Notes: generated by a model from the sequence alone, not told the origin. A stretch of DNA of 64,000 nucleotides from Delphinapterus leucas (GCF_002288925.2 NW_022098043.1:7195810-7259809); one strand, 5' to 3'. Numbered from the stretch's first letter, positions 45,170 through 57,734 are shown. Program-made: numbers and translations.

Positions 45170-45290
45170 CACATTTTTACTGAGCACCTACTAAGTGCCT
45201 GGCACTACGCTGGGAGCTGGGGAAGTGGAGTGAACCAGAAGACACATCCCTGCTCTCCTGGCACTCACATCACTGTGGAAGGAGGCAGGA
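45170..45290 (-). mobile_element. L2 3' end fragment
   Basis: Reverse L2: 'tgagcacctactaagtgcct' and 'ctgctctcctggcactcaca'. Confidence 0.75.
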
Positions 45291-45467
45291 TAGCACCGCA
45301 GAGAAAAGCCCACTAATAATTATGAGTTGTGATATCAGGCTTAGAAACCCAGCCAAGTGCTTTAGGCATCATCCCTGCCACCACCTCTGTCTCTGGACAT
45401 CTGGAAGTTCTTCTGCTCCCAGCCCTTCCCCAGGGCCTCCCTAGCTTGCCAAATCTGGTCTCTTACC

Positions 45468-48467
45468 AGAAATAATAAAGGTCAGAGTGGAAATAAATGA
45501 AATAGCAACTAAAAAGAATTTAGAAAAGATCAATGAACAGAGATGGTTCTTTGAAAAGGTAAACAAAATCAACAAACCTTTAGCCAGACTAACCAAGAAA
45601 AAAGAGAGAGGACTCAAATAAATAAGATAAGAAATGAAAGAGGAGAAGGTACAGCTGATAACTCAGAAATACAAAGAATCATAAGAGACTACTATGAACA
45701 ATTATACACCAATAAATTGGACAAACTAGAAGAAACGGATATTTTCCTAGAAACATACAATCTTTCAAGACTGAAACATGAAGAAAGAGAAAATCTGAAT
45801 AGACTGATTACTAGTAAGGGGACTGAAACAGTAATCAAAACTCTCCCAACAGCAACAACAACAAAACCCCGGACCATATGGCTTCACTGGTGAATTCTAC
45901 CAAACGCTCAAAGAAAAATTAATACCAATCCTTTTCAAACTCTTCCAAAGTAGAAGAGGGGGGAATTCTTCCAAACACATTTTATGAGGTCAGCATTATC
46001 CTGATATCCAAAGCAGACAAAGATACTACAAAAAAAGAAAACTACAGGCCAATATCCTTGTTGAACATAGATGCAAAAATCCCCAAGAAAATATTAGCAA
46101 ACTGAATTCAACAATACATTAAAAGGATCATACACTATGATCAAGTGGGATTTATTCTAGGGGTGCAATGATGGTTCAGTATCCACAAATCAATTAATTT
46201 GATACATCACATTCACAAAATGAAGGAAAAAATTATGATCATCTCAATAGATACAGAAAGAGCATTTGACAATATTCAATATCCATTTATGATAAAACTC
46301 AACAAAGTGACTATGGAGGAATGTATCTCACCATAATAAAAGGCACATGTAACAAACCCATAGTTAACATCATACTCAGTGGTGAAAAGCTGAGACTTTC
46401 CCTCTAAGATCAGGAACAAGACAAGGATATTCACTCTTGCCACTTGTATTCAACATAGTATTGGAAGTCCTAGCCACAGCAATTAGGCAAGAAAAAGAAA
46501 TAAAAGGCATCCAAATTGGAAAGGAAGAAGTAAAACTCACAATTTGCAGATGACAGGGCTCTATGTACAGAAAACCCTAATGACCACCAAAAAATATTTA
46601 GAGCTAGTAAATGAATTCAGTAAAGTTGCAGAATAAAAAATCAATATACAGAAATACATGACATTTCTATACACTAATAATGAAATATTAGAAATTAAGA
46701 AAACAATCCCATTTACAGTTCATGAAAAAGAATAAAATGCCTGGGAATAGATTTAACCAAGGAGGTAAAAGACCTGTAAACTGAAAACTGCTAGATACTG
46801 ATGAAATAATTTGAAGAAGACACACAAAAAAAATGGAGAGATAGTCCATGCTCATGCATTGGAAAAATTAATATTGTTTAAAATGTCCACACTACACAAA
46901 GCAATTCACAGATTCAATGCAATCTGTATCAAAATTCCAATGGCACATTTCATGAACTAGACAAATAATTCTAAAATTTGTAGGAACCACAAAAGACCCT
47001 GAATAGCAAAAACAATCTTGAGAAAGAAGAGCAAAGCTGGAGGTACCACAATCTCTGATTTCAAACTATACTACAAAGCTATAGTAATCAAAACAGTATG
47101 GTACTGGCACAGAAACAGACACACAGATGAACGAAACAGAATTGAGAGTTCAGAAATAAACTCAAACATATATGGACAACTAATTTACAACAAAAGAGCA
47201 AAGAATATACAATAGAGAAAGGATAGTCTCTTCAATAAATGGTGTTGGTAAAACTAAACAGCCACATGCAAAAGAATGAAACGGGACCGTTATTTTACAC
47301 CATACACAAAAACTAACTCAAAATGGATTAAAGACCTGAATGTAAGACCTGAAACCATAAAATGCCTAGAATAAAACATAGGCAGTAACCTCAGTGACAT
47401 TGGTCTTAGTGATGTTTTAGTGGATCTGACTCCAAAAGCAAGGGAAACAAAAGAAAAAGTAAGCAAATGGGACTACATCAAACTAAAAATTTTGCACAGC
47501 AAAGGAAGCCATAATCAAATCAAAAAGGCAACCTACTGAATGGGAGAAGATATTTGTGAATTATATATCCAATAAGGGATTAACACCCAAAATATATAAA
47601 GAACTCACAGACTCAACAATAGAAGAACAAACAACCCTGTTAAGAAATGAGGATCTGAAATAGACAGTTTTTTCCAAAAAAGACGAGAGATGGCCAACAG
47701 GCACATGAAAAGTTGTTCAACATCACTAACTACTAGGGAAAATCAAATCAAAACCACAATGAGATATCACCTCACACCTAATAGAATAGCTATTATTGAA
47801 ATGACAAGAAATAACAAATGTTGGAGAGGCTAGAAACCCTCGCACGCTGTTGGCAAGACTGTAAATTGGTGCAGCCACTATGGGAAAAGGTATGGAGATT
47901 CCTCAAAAAAAGAATAGATCTATCATATGACCCAGCTATTCCACTTCTGGGTATTTATCCCAAGAACAGGAAAACACTAATTCACAAAGACATATGCACC
48001 CCTATGTTCATTGCAGCATTATTTACAACAGCCAAGATATGGAAACAACTTAAGTGTCCATAGATGGATGAATAGGTAAAGAAGATGTGGTATATATAAA
48101 ATGAAATACTACTCAGCCATAAAAAAGAGTGAAATCCTGCCATTTGCAACAACATGGATGGAACCTGAAGGTATTATGCCAAGTGAAATAAGTCAGATGG
48201 CGAATGACAAATACCATATGATCTCACTCATGTATGGAATCCAGGCAACAACAGCAACAACAAACAAACAAAAAGAAACTCACAGATATGGAGATCAGAG
48301 AAGTAGTTAGCAAAGAAGGGTATTGGGAGGTGGACGAAATGAGTGAAGGGGGATCAGCTGTATGGTGATGGATGGTGACTAGACTTGTGGTGGTGATCAC
48401 TTTGTAGTGCATACAGGTGTCAAATGATGATATTGTACACCTGAAACTTATATTAAAAAAAAAAAAG
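45468..48467 (+). mobile_element. 3 kb 5'-truncated L1
   Basis: It reads from within ORF2 (endonuclease/RT linker, 'gagatggttctttgaaaagg') through the reverse transcriptase region, the ELPYD-type C-terminal region and 3' UTR to an A tail at 48,455-48,466. TSD 'ctggtctcttacc' (45,455-45,467) versus 'ctggcctcttacc' (48,468-48,480), 12 of 13. The ORF2 is closed by many stops and shifts; the longest remnant is about 80 codons. Confidence 0.93.
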
Positions 48468-48518
48468 CTGGCCTCTTACCCAGGTCTGTCCCCACCATCA
48501 CATTCCCACATCGGACTA

Positions 48519-48532
48519 CCACCAGGGGGCAG
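48519..48532 (+). promoter_or_regulatory. CTCF-type motif
   Basis: The plus strand reads 'ccaccagggggcag', matching every position of the core CCASYAGRKGGCRS. It lies in unique sequence 40 bp past the end of the 3 kb L1. Confidence 0.65.
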
Positions 48533-48754
48533 TTGTGCTCCATCTCAGATGGTTCCTCCACCAGCACAGCTTGGGATGGGGAGAGAAGGGGAGAGAAGCA
48601 GATATCTAGGGGACAGAAGGGAGCTAAAAGGCTACCAGACTCCGCAGCTATCGGGTGTCTTAAGGAATCGGCTCTGCCCAGATCTAGAGAAAAGTTTCTC
48701 AGTTGTTTTTCCTCCCTTGTCTCCCTCCTACTTTTATGTCTCCTCATTCATTCA

Positions 48755-49265
48755 TTTAATAAACTTTTAAAATAGGTTTATTGAGATAATTTCTATCCCA
48801 TAAAAGTTCACCCCCTTAAAGTGGACAAGACAATGATTTCTAGTATATTTACAGAGCTGTGCAACTGTTACCATAATCCAATTTCAGGACATTTTCATCT
48901 CCCAAAGAAGCCTTGTACCCATCAGCAATCACTTCCCAGCTTTCCATCCCCGGTTCCTCTCCCTCCCTGCCCTCGGCAACCACTAATCTACTTTCTGTCT
49001 CCATAGATTTACCTATTCTGGATGTCTCCTATAAATGGAATCATAGAATATGCAGCCTTCTGCGACTGGCTTCTTTCACTTAGTGTAATGTCATCAATGT
49101 TCAACCATGTTGTAGCCTGTATCAGTACTTACTTCCTTTTTATGGCTGAATAATATTCCATTGCATGGATAGACTACACTTTATCCGTTAATCGGTTGAT
49201 GGACATTTGGGTTTTTTTCTACTTTTGGGCTATCATGAATAACACTGCTATGAACATTAGCATTC
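48755..49265 (-). mobile_element. L1M 3' part, minus
   Basis: Reverse L1: 'aggtttattgagataatttc' to 'gctatcatgaataacactgc'. It is followed directly by a second, similar copy. Confidence 0.8.
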
Positions 49266-49567
49266 CAGTTTTTAAAATTGAGATATAATTCTCATACCAT
49301 AAACTTCATCCTTTTAAAGATTGCAATTCAGTGGTTCTTAGTATATTCACAAAGTTGTGCAACCGTCGCCACTACCTAATTCCAGAACATTTCATTACTC
49401 TACAAAAGACCCCATACTCATTAGCAGTCATTCCCTCTTTCCCCTTCCCTCTAGACCCTGGAAACCACGAATCTACTTTCTGTCTCTGTGTATTTGTATA
49501 TTCTGGACATTTCATGTAAATGAAATCATACAATATGTGGCCTTTTGTGTCTGCCTTTTTTACTTAG

Positions 49568-49613
<46 letters not shown>

Positions 49614-50180
49614 TTTTTTGGTACGTCGGCCTCTCACTGTTGTGGCCTCTCCTGTTGCGGAGCACAGGCTCCGGACGCGCAGGCTCAGCGGCCATGGCTC
49701 ACGGGCCCAGCCACTCCATGGCATGTGGGATCTTCCCGGACCGGGACACGAACCCGTGTCCCCTGCATCGGCAGGTGGACTCTCAACCACTGCGCCACCA
49801 GGGAAGCCCAGTATATGATTTTGAGGTTTGTCCATGTTGTAACGTGTATCATTACTTTATTCTTTTTGTTGCTGAATAATATTGCATTGTAATGATATAC
49901 TACATTTTATTTATGTATTTGTCAGCTGGTAGACATTTGGGTTGTTTCCAATTTTTGGCAATTATGAATAGTGCTGCTATGAACATTCATGAACAAGTTT
50001 TTGTGTAGACATGTGTTTTCATTCGCTTGTGTATATACCTTGGATTGGAATTGCAGCGTCATATGGCACACAAAACAGCCGCACCATTTTCCATTCCTAC
50101 CAGCAATGTACAGAAATTCTAATTTCTCCGCATCCTCACCCTTTTGATTCTAGCCATTCTCGTGGGTATGAAATGTTATC
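49266..50180 (-). mobile_element. Second L1M 3' part, minus
   Basis: Starts again with 'tttttaaaattgagatataa' and runs further into late ORF2 ('gtgctgctatgaacattcat', 'cattcctaccagcaatgtac'). A SINE splits it. Confidence 0.82.
49573..49809 (-). mobile_element. Short CHR-type SINE with (TA)n
   Basis: Minus copy. A 28 bp TA run (49,568-49,595) and a T tail precede it. The short duplication 'agtatat' is at 49,566-49,572 and 49,810-49,816. Confidence 0.93.
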
Positions 50181-50184
50181 TCAT

Positions 50185-50750
50185 TTACTCAATTCGCTTT
50201 TACGGAGCACCGAACTATGTGTCAAGCCTGTTCTAGGTGCTAGAGGTGAGCATTGAACAGGACAGAGATGGCCCTGCCCTCATGGGGGCCCAAGACCTAC
50301 TATAGATTTAGATATTCAAGGAGTAATGAATACATTAACCAGACAAGTTCAGGAAGTGCGACGATGACTTGAAGCAGAGTATGGGTGGCAGGGCAAGGGC
50401 AGTGGTGGCAGAGCTGCCTCATCCAGGGGATCAGGGGAAACGGTGCCGCTGGGAAGGTGACATTTGTGATGAGACGTAACAGGTAAGAAGGGGCCATTCT
50501 ACTCAGCCATGGAGGACAAGGTCCTAAGTACAGGGAACAGCAGGGGCAAAGGCCCTGAAACCTGATGAGTGTGGTGTCTTCTAGGGACAGCAGGAGAACA
50601 GTGTGGTGGGAGCTAAGTGAGCAAAGGCGAGGAGAGGCGGTGACAGGGGTTGTGCAGGAAGATCACTCATGCCTTTGGAGGCTACCGTGAAGAGCCTGAA
50701 TTTAATTCTGAGCTTGGTGAGAAGCCACTAAAGTTTTGAGAGCAGAGTAT
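50185..50750 (-). mobile_element. L2 3' region, minus
   Basis: Reverse L2: 'ggtgctagaggtgagcattg', 'gcaggggcaaaggccctgaa', 'aggctaccgtgaagagcctg'. Confidence 0.75.
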
Positions 50751-52639
50751 CTACATTCTCAGCATCTCCCTCTTTCTGTGTGTGGGGAAGTGGCTCTCGG
50801 GAGACAAGGGCAGAGCAGGGAGGCTGATGAGGGTACCATTCGCACAGTGCAGAAGGATGGCGGAGGCTGGGAGGGTTAGGCCTGGGTCTGGATATGCTTT
50901 GGAGGTAGAACTGAACAATTTACTGGAGGATTGCACGTGAAGGATGAAGAGAGGAGAAGCATGTTCTTTCTGGCCCCTCGCATTTGGCAAACATGCAGTG
51001 AGGCCTCAGTGTACTGATTCGATCCAGTGGACCCACCGGGACCAGAAGAGGTACGTCTTCTGCCTTCAGCCCGGAGAGCCAGGACTCTCCCCCACCAGAA
51101 AATTGCAGGCTGGCAGCCAGTCTTCATCAAGCTTCTGTGGCATCCTGGGTCCTACCCTTGGCACTGTGAGGGCTCAAAAGAAGACCCTTATTTTTGCCCT
51201 TAGGAGTTCAAGCCTCATGTCAACCCTACTCTAACTGCTTCTGGTCATCCAGAACACGCTGCCCAATTCATCTCCCTGGTGCCGTGCTCCCACCAGCTCA
51301 TCCCCAACTCGGAGCCCTTCAGTAGGTCGCTGTGCCCCTAGCCGTTTTCCCAACTTGAGTAATGTATAGGCAGGCTCTCCAAAAAGAAGAAGACCCTCCC
51401 ATGCCAGATACTGTTGATTTAAAATGCTTTTATTATACTGTTCCTTAAGATATAAAGCTAGGTACAAACTCCAAGGGCTCCTATACAACCATAAAACCGA
51501 GTTATAAATTCAATACAAACACAACTACAAACCTGATAACACTGAGATGAATGTTATTCATTTAATGCGCTGGATGATGTTGTTTTGCAGAATCAAAATC
51601 ACCCCCTTGCAATTTTGAGCATTTTATTGGCTGTGCCAGTGTGGTGTTTTGTTTTGTCTTTGTTTGTTTGTTTTTACTTTGGAGCTCCTACACAACTGTG
51701 TGGGCTGAATTGATTTGCTCACTTCTTTTCTCATGTGGGTGAGGGGAACCCTCTCAAAGGGCGAGCGCATAGCTTCATCATTTGGCTCCCTTGCTGTGGC
51801 CATGTCCATTCCTCTGTGTTTTAAGCCCAGGACTGTTATAAGGACCTTCATAGGCCCCCAGAATTCTTACCTTTGGAGGCTCCACCTCACCCCCTGTCAA
51901 ACGTATGAAAATGTACCCACACTTCACATCAACTATACTTTTTCTTTTTGCTATTAAAAGGGATTTATTTTTATAATTCTGCAGTTGAAATTATTTCAAG
52001 GAACAAGGTTTGCGGGTGTGTCTGTTATTTTAGTTGTTGTTGTTTGTTACTTCAGAGTCATTAACATTCTTTTTTCAGATGTGAAACACTGTCTGGGCCC
52101 TTGGAATTCTCCCAGGCCCAAGGGCTGAGCTCACGGTGCTGGAAGATAAACCAGCCAAGCCGAGGCCTGCTTCTTTCTTTCCTCATCAGCCCAAGACTAT
52201 TAAAGTGGGGCAGTTGGCACCAACCTGATCCCAAGCACAGACCAACACGGGCATGAAAATGGGGTTGGCTGCTCTGGGTTATGAGACCTGGGTCATTCAG
52301 AGGAGTCAGAATTATGCTTATACTTGTTGTTTTTAGATTATCAGTGAAATGAAAGCCCTAAATTATGAAAACCCTAGTGAAGCCAGATTACTGGGAACAT
52401 GCCTGAGGTTCCTCTGAGGTCAGAGACCCCAGTTTGAGGCCCCTTGGCCTTCAAGGTCAAGGCGCAGCACCTTGGCCTGGGACCAAGCGCTGCACATCGT
52501 ATGGCTAGTTCTCCTTTCCAGAGGTTTTGTCCTCATCACTCCCCTACCCGATACCAGATACAGGAGCTGCTCCACAGCCAGCCTTTGATCCTACTGTTGT
52601 CTCTGCTCAAAATGACCCCCTTACAGTTTTCAGACTATT
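50751..52639. other. Unassigned, repeat-poor stretch
   Basis: Almost 1.9 kb with no repeat I can name. No frame has a recognised motif. A possible minus-strand poly-A signal is at 51,429-51,434. Confidence 0.45.
51429..51434 (-). terminator. Possible polyadenylation signal
   Basis: AATAAA on the minus strand in 'gtataataaaagcatttt', at the edge of AT-rich 3'-UTR-like sequence (51,420-51,600). Many such hexamers occur by chance, and no upstream exon is known. Confidence 0.2.
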
Positions 52640-54100
52640 TTATTTTTTTAAGGTTTTAAAACATTGTGCGGGTTATACATGTTAACTCTAGGAAAATCAG
52701 AAAATACAGGTATAGGAAAATAAAAAAATAAAAAAAATCAGTGATCTCATCACAGAGAAATAATCATGATTAACTGATTATTTGCTATATATACTCTCTA
52801 AACTTCAGTTTTCCACATGCATATATTTATATTAACAAAATATAATGAGTGCGATTTTTCAAATGAAATATCATAAGTAAATAAAAGCAGAGAGAGAGTC
52901 CTATAACATGTACTCCTCACAACCGAGTTTTGACAAAACTTAACACTTTTAGCATATTTGCTTCAGCTCCTTAAAAAAAAAAAAAAAAAAACCTGACAGA
53001 TGTGGCTGAAGCACCCCCTACCCCTGACCTAGTGCTCTTTGGCAATCCCTCCCCTGCATCCCCCTGCCAGAGTCAATCTCTCTTACAAATTTGGGGTTTA
53101 GCTTTCCCATCCACGCTCTAGATATTGTTAAACTTCAAATGAATTGCATTGTTGTGCATATATCCTTCTGCAATCTGCCTTTGGGTCTGACACTATGTCC
53201 TACAGGTGCGTTCGTGTTGATTCATGTCACCTAGTTTGTTCATTCACACTGCCATTCACAATTCCGTGGAATGAATGGACCACAGTTTCTTTACCAATTC
53301 CACTGATAATTGATTGTGCAGACTGTGCTACAGGACACCTTGGTATGTACAGTCTTCTTGTGTTGGGAACATGAATTTCTCTGGGGTCAATACCCAAGAC
53401 AGAATTGCTGAGTTGTAGGGCACATGCAATATCATAACCTTCCTTTTTCTTACTTCACTCACAATTCATGAACAGTTTTCCATTTCAATACCTATCCCAC
53501 ATCAATATATTTTGTTTGTTTGTTTGTTTTGTTTTTTATAAATTTATTTATTTATTTCTGGCTGCTTTGGGTCTGCCTTGCTGTGCGCGAGCTTTCTCTA
53601 GTTGCAGTGAGCAGGGGCTACTCTTCATTGCGGTGCGTGGGCCTCTCATTGTGGTGGCTTCTCTTGTGGAGCACGGGCTCTAGGCTCGCAGGCTTCGGTA
53701 GTTGTGGCATGTGGGCTCAGTAGTTGTGGCTCGCAGGCTCTAGAGCACAGGCTCAGTAGTTGTGGCACACGGGCTTAGTTGCTCCACAGCATGTGGGATC
53801 TTCCTGGACCAGGGCTCGAACCTGTGTTCCCTGCACTGGCAGGAGGATTCTTAACCACTGCGCCAGCAGGGAAGTCCTAATATATTTTTAACAGCTATAG
53901 AAGTTCTGCCCAAAATTTCTCAACATAATCAAGATAGGTATAATTAGTTTCTATTAAAATCTACTCTGTGAGGGAGTATCTTTGCAGCTATATTTTTATA
54001 GCATATCTTTATTTCTGTAGGAGGAATGCATAAAGGTAGAACTTCTGGGTCAAAAGGGATATGTATTTTCAAGACCAACTTCCCTGAGAATTCTTGAACC
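52640..54100 (-). mobile_element. Old L1M 3' part, minus
   Basis: Diverged reverse L1 UTR: 'gaattgctgagttgtagggc' near 53,402 and 'acttctgggtcaaaagggat' near 54,042. A long SINE interrupts it; the family and the left edge are uncertain. Confidence 0.5.
53514..53878 (-). mobile_element. Long CHR-type SINE
   Basis: Minus copy with a (tgtt)n and (ttta)n tail. TSD 'aatatatttt' at 53,504-53,513 and 53,879-53,888. Confidence 0.93.
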
Positions 54101-54549
54101 AACTGCTCCTTCCACCAGCTCCCACCTCCTACAAGGGTACGGGGGCCTGTTTCCCCTAAACCTGGCCCAGTCACACCCTTAAAGCTTTTGCCTCTGGAAA
54201 TATTGTCCTTACACCTTCACCTCTCCTGCCGCTTCTCCTCTTCCCTCGGCCAAAATCTGGCTTGCAGACTTTCAAAGCCCTTAATAACTCTTGTTTAACA
54301 TTCATCACTTTCTCATTTCCTCCACAGCTATTTTGGTGTGTGATTTATCTTTGCTCCACATATAAATATTTTAGTATCAGGAATTCTATGTTCTTCAATG
54401 TTATTCTTTCATAATTTATACACCTCCAAGTAACATATACAACATCTATAGTAAACTACACATGCAGACTGTTAAAAAATGCATGGACTTCTGGAAAATA
54501 TTTGATTAAAATGTTCTAAGTCAGTGAAGTTACTGCATTTCCATTCCAT
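54101..54549. other. Unassigned sequence
   Basis: No repeat or exon recognised. Confidence 0.4.
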
Positions 54550-54670
54550 TCCACCCAACCAACATTTGTTGAGAAAGCTCTCCGGGATAGGAGCTGTGCC
54601 AGGCCCCAGGGAACCAGAGGCAAATAGGCCCTGGTCCCTGTCCTCCAGGAGTTCACAGTCAATTAAATGT
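54550..54670 (-). mobile_element. L2 3' end fragment
   Basis: Reverse L2: 'taggagctgtgccaggcccc' followed by 'ctgtcctccaggagttcaca'. Confidence 0.72.
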
Positions 54671-54950
54671 TGCCCTGAGCATCCTCTCATGCAAGGCAAA
54701 AAGGGAAACATGATGTATTATCTCCAACTCATGATTAAAGAACGAAGGCTATTTCAGCTGTGAAAGACCCTTTACCCTGGTGTTAAAGTACAAGAAGGAT
54801 TTTTCACATAAGTGCTGCTATAAGAACCTATGTTTTGAACAATCTCTTTAGCAGTCTTTTAGAGACAATGCAGAGATGCTCCACTCCATGTGGATTTAAT
54901 TCCTCCATCATACGTCAGAGAGGCAAGGACATACTATTAAGACATCATTC

Positions 54951-55290
54951 AGGGGCTTTCCTGGTGGCGCAGTGGTTAAGAATCTGCCTGCCGATGCAGG
55001 GGACACGGGTTCGAGCCCTGGTCCAGGAAGATCCCACATGCCGCGGAGCAACGAAGCCCGTGTGCCACAACTACTGAGCCTGCGCTCTAGAGCCTGCGTG
55101 CAACAGCCACTGAAGCCCACGCGCCTAGAGCCTGTGCTCCACAACAAGAGAAGCCACCGCAATGAGAAGCCCGCGCACTGCAACGAAGAGTAGCCACGGC
55201 TCCCCGCAACTAGAGAATGCCCGCGTGCAGCAACGAAGACCCAACGCAGCCAAAAATAAATAAATAAATAAAGATTAAAAAAAAACAAGA
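54951..55290 (+). mobile_element. Long CHR-type SINE
   Basis: Plus copy with (taaa)n tail. TSD 'aagacatcattc' at 54,939-54,950 and 55,291-55,302. Confidence 0.95.
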
Positions 55291-55454
55291 AAGACATCAT
55301 TCGGTAAAGGTCCTTCCGGGGGTTGGGGCCGGGGTTCCACCAATGTAGCCTGGGTATGAAGTGGCTTAATGTCAACCGCAGAGGGGGACAGCCACTGGGT
55401 GATTAGCACAGTGTTAGATGCCTAGTAGGGGTCTAACCACACGCCAGTTCAGCC

Positions 55455-56500
55455 AGCGTTTGTTTACTCACTCATTTAACTGACTGCTTACTATGTGCCA
55501 GGCATTCAGGCTAAATCCTGGGGACATTTTGGTAGATAAAAGACATGTTGCCACCTCATACACTGCTGGTGGGAATGTAAAATGATATGGCCACTTTGGA
55601 AAAGAATTTGACAGTCTCTGAGGAAGTCGAACATACACTGACCATAAAACCCAGCAATTCCATTCACAGGTATCCAGGTATTTACTCCAGCAAAATGAAA
55701 ATGTGTGTCCACACAAAGACTTGTAGGCAAATATTCATATCAGCATTATTCTATAGAGGAAACTGGAAGCAATCCAAAATTGAAAAGGCGAATGGATAAA
55801 CGAAATGTAGCGCAACCATGTTAGGGAGTACTACTGAGCAATAGAAAGAAACAAACTTCCAATACTCACAATACGGATGAAGCTCAGGCTTCACGGTCAG
55901 TGAAAGAAGCCAGACACAGAAGGCCTCATATTATACTGATTCCATTTATGTGACATTCCCAGAAAAGGCAAAACTGGAGAGACAGAAAGCAGATGGGTGA
56001 TTGCCTGGCGATGAGGGTAAAAGCAGGGATTAACTGCAAACAGGTCTGAGGGATCTTTTGGGGGTGATGAAAGTTCTAAAACTGGATTGTGGTGATGGTC
56101 ATGCAATTTACTAAAAATCATGGAATTATACACTTCAGATGGGTGAGTTTTGTGGCATGTCTTGTAAAGAGACATGACAAAACAAAAAAGACACAGGCCC
56201 TACCTTTATGGGTTTTTTTTTTTTTTCTTTATGGGTTTTATCATCTAATTAGGGAGAGAGTAATCAACACCTAAGTATAGAATAATAAAGTCTGTCAAAG
56301 AGAAGGAAGGAAATACAGTGGGTGCAGTGACAGAGAATGAAAAGGGGAAGCTCCTTGGAGAGGTGGCCAGGGAAGGCCTATCTGAAGGGGTGTCATTTGG
56401 ATAGAGACCTACAAGGAGAGATGGGAAGGGCACTCCAGGAGAGGGAACGGCATGGTCAAAGTCAGGGTTGGAAGCCCATGAGCTATAATTTTATGCATAT
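55455..56500 (-). mobile_element. L2 split by an L1
   Basis: Reverse L2 at 55,455-55,550 ('gcttactatgtgccaggcat') continues at about 56,190-56,500 ('ggaaggcctatctgaagggg', 'cactccaggagagggaacgg') after the L1 at 55,552-56,190 is removed. Confidence 0.7.
55552..56190 (+). mobile_element. L1M 3' end
   Basis: Forward L1: 'acactgctggtgggaatgta', 'cagatgggtgattgcctggc', 'ggaattatacacttcagatg'. A short 'aaagaca' near each junction may be the TSD. Confidence 0.82.
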
Positions 56501-56630
56501 TTTGTAGTGCTTCAAAGAGGTGCCCCGACCTACTAACCACATGGCATATGAGTGATGGGGCAGGTGTTTAGAACAAGGTCTGCTTGTGCCTTAAGTTGGC
56601 ATCAGTTTTCCTGCCTGTTTGTTCCTGCAG

Positions 56631-56758
56631 CCGATGCGACTGCCCCAGTTACACAAAAGCTGCCCAGCATGTCCACACTGGCCTGCCGCTGCCCAGGGCT
56701 TGGGGCACAGTGGGTAGTAGAGGTGCCTGGCCACATGCTAGGCAAGGAGACGGCCAAG
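56631..56758 (+). other. Possible internal exon
   Basis: A strong acceptor (pyrimidine-rich tract ending 'ctgtttgttcctgcag' at 56,630) and a good donor, AAG|GTATGT (after 56,758), enclose 128 bp that is open in two plus frames. With two leading bases, 42 codons read through (DATAPVTQKLPSMSTLACRC at the start). I recognise no protein. It could be a coding, non-coding or chance exon. Confidence 0.3.
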
Positions 56759-56954
56759 GTATGTGTGACCTGATGCTGCCCCAGCACCTGCTTCCCAAAC
56801 TGTAAGTCACGGGGCAGGGATGACTGCAGGGTCCCCCTTGACAGACTCTGCCCGGGTTCAGGCAGTCCAGAGGGCCACGGGAGCTATAGGCCTCAAGTGG
56901 ACCTGCCTGCCTGCACCTCCTCTCCATATCCAGACCTAATGCCCCTGAGGGCAG

Positions 56955-57125
56955 ACCTGGATTCAAACTGCCACAGCGGCACTTCTGAGCTGTGTGACCT
57001 TGGACTTCACTGAGCCTTGCTCTCCTCCTTTGCAGGATGAGGACGTTGGGGTATGGGAAAGAGCAGATCTGGGATTAGAACCCACATCCGCTTGGTTCTG
57101 AAGCCCTGGTTCCTCCACCATGCCA
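56955..57125. mobile_element. Two MIR fragments, opposed
   Basis: Forward at 56,955-57,060 ('tgagctgtgtgaccttggac'), then a reverse-type tail at 57,060-57,125 ('tctgggattagaacccacat'). Confidence 0.6.
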
Positions 57126-57164
57126 GATGGAATGGCTTCTTGCAACGGGCCTCACTGAGGGGCT

Positions 57165-57343
57165 ATTTGGTTGTTCTCAGCCCTGACCGTGCAATCAGAT
57201 CACTGGGGAGTTTGATGAACTTTGGGATCCACCCTCAGGGATCAGGTTTAATTGACCTGAGGTGGGGTCCAGATGCCAGTACATTTTAAAAGCTCTCCAG
57301 ATAATTCAAATAAATAGGCTGCCAGGGTTGAGAATCACTGATC
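57165..57343 (+). mobile_element. MER5-family element
   Basis: 'ggggtccagatgccagtaca', 'ttttaaaagctctccagata' and the end 'gccagggttgagaatcactg' fit a MER5A-type hAT element. Confidence 0.82.
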
Positions 57344-57369
57344 CAACCCCTTCATTTTCTTTCCTTTTT

Positions 57370-57485
57370 TAAACCCCTTCATTTTAGAGATGGGGTGACT
57401 GATGCCCAGAGATTCTGAGTGACTGGCCCCATCCCCAAGGTCCTCCAGCCATTTGAAGCTGAGCTGGAGTCTTTGAATTCTCCCC
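57370..57485 (-). mobile_element. MIR SINE fragment
   Basis: Reverse MIR: 'ttcattttagagatggggtg' then 'gaagctgagctggagtcttt'. Confidence 0.7.
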
Positions 57486-57524
57486 TATGTGTGAAAGAAC
57501 TATAGTGAGGACATATAAAGGCTC

Positions 57525-57700
57525 AGTAAAGAGCAGGAACTTTGTAATCAGATAGAGGTGGGTGTCACTTACCTACACACCGTGTGACCTGGGGCAAGTC
57601 ACTTCACCTCTCTGACCCTCAGGAACTTCATCTGTGAAAACAGGGGTTGTGTGAAGTCTAAATCAGATAGTGTATGCAGAGAGGAGGTGCTCATTAATCA
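57525..57700 (+). mobile_element. MIR SINE
   Basis: Forward MIR: 'ccgtgtgacctggggcaagt', 'cacctctctgaccctcagga', 'tgcagagaggaggtgctcat'. Confidence 0.88.
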
Positions 57701-57734
57701 GGTGGCATCCCCTAGAAGAGACCTCCAGCACAGT

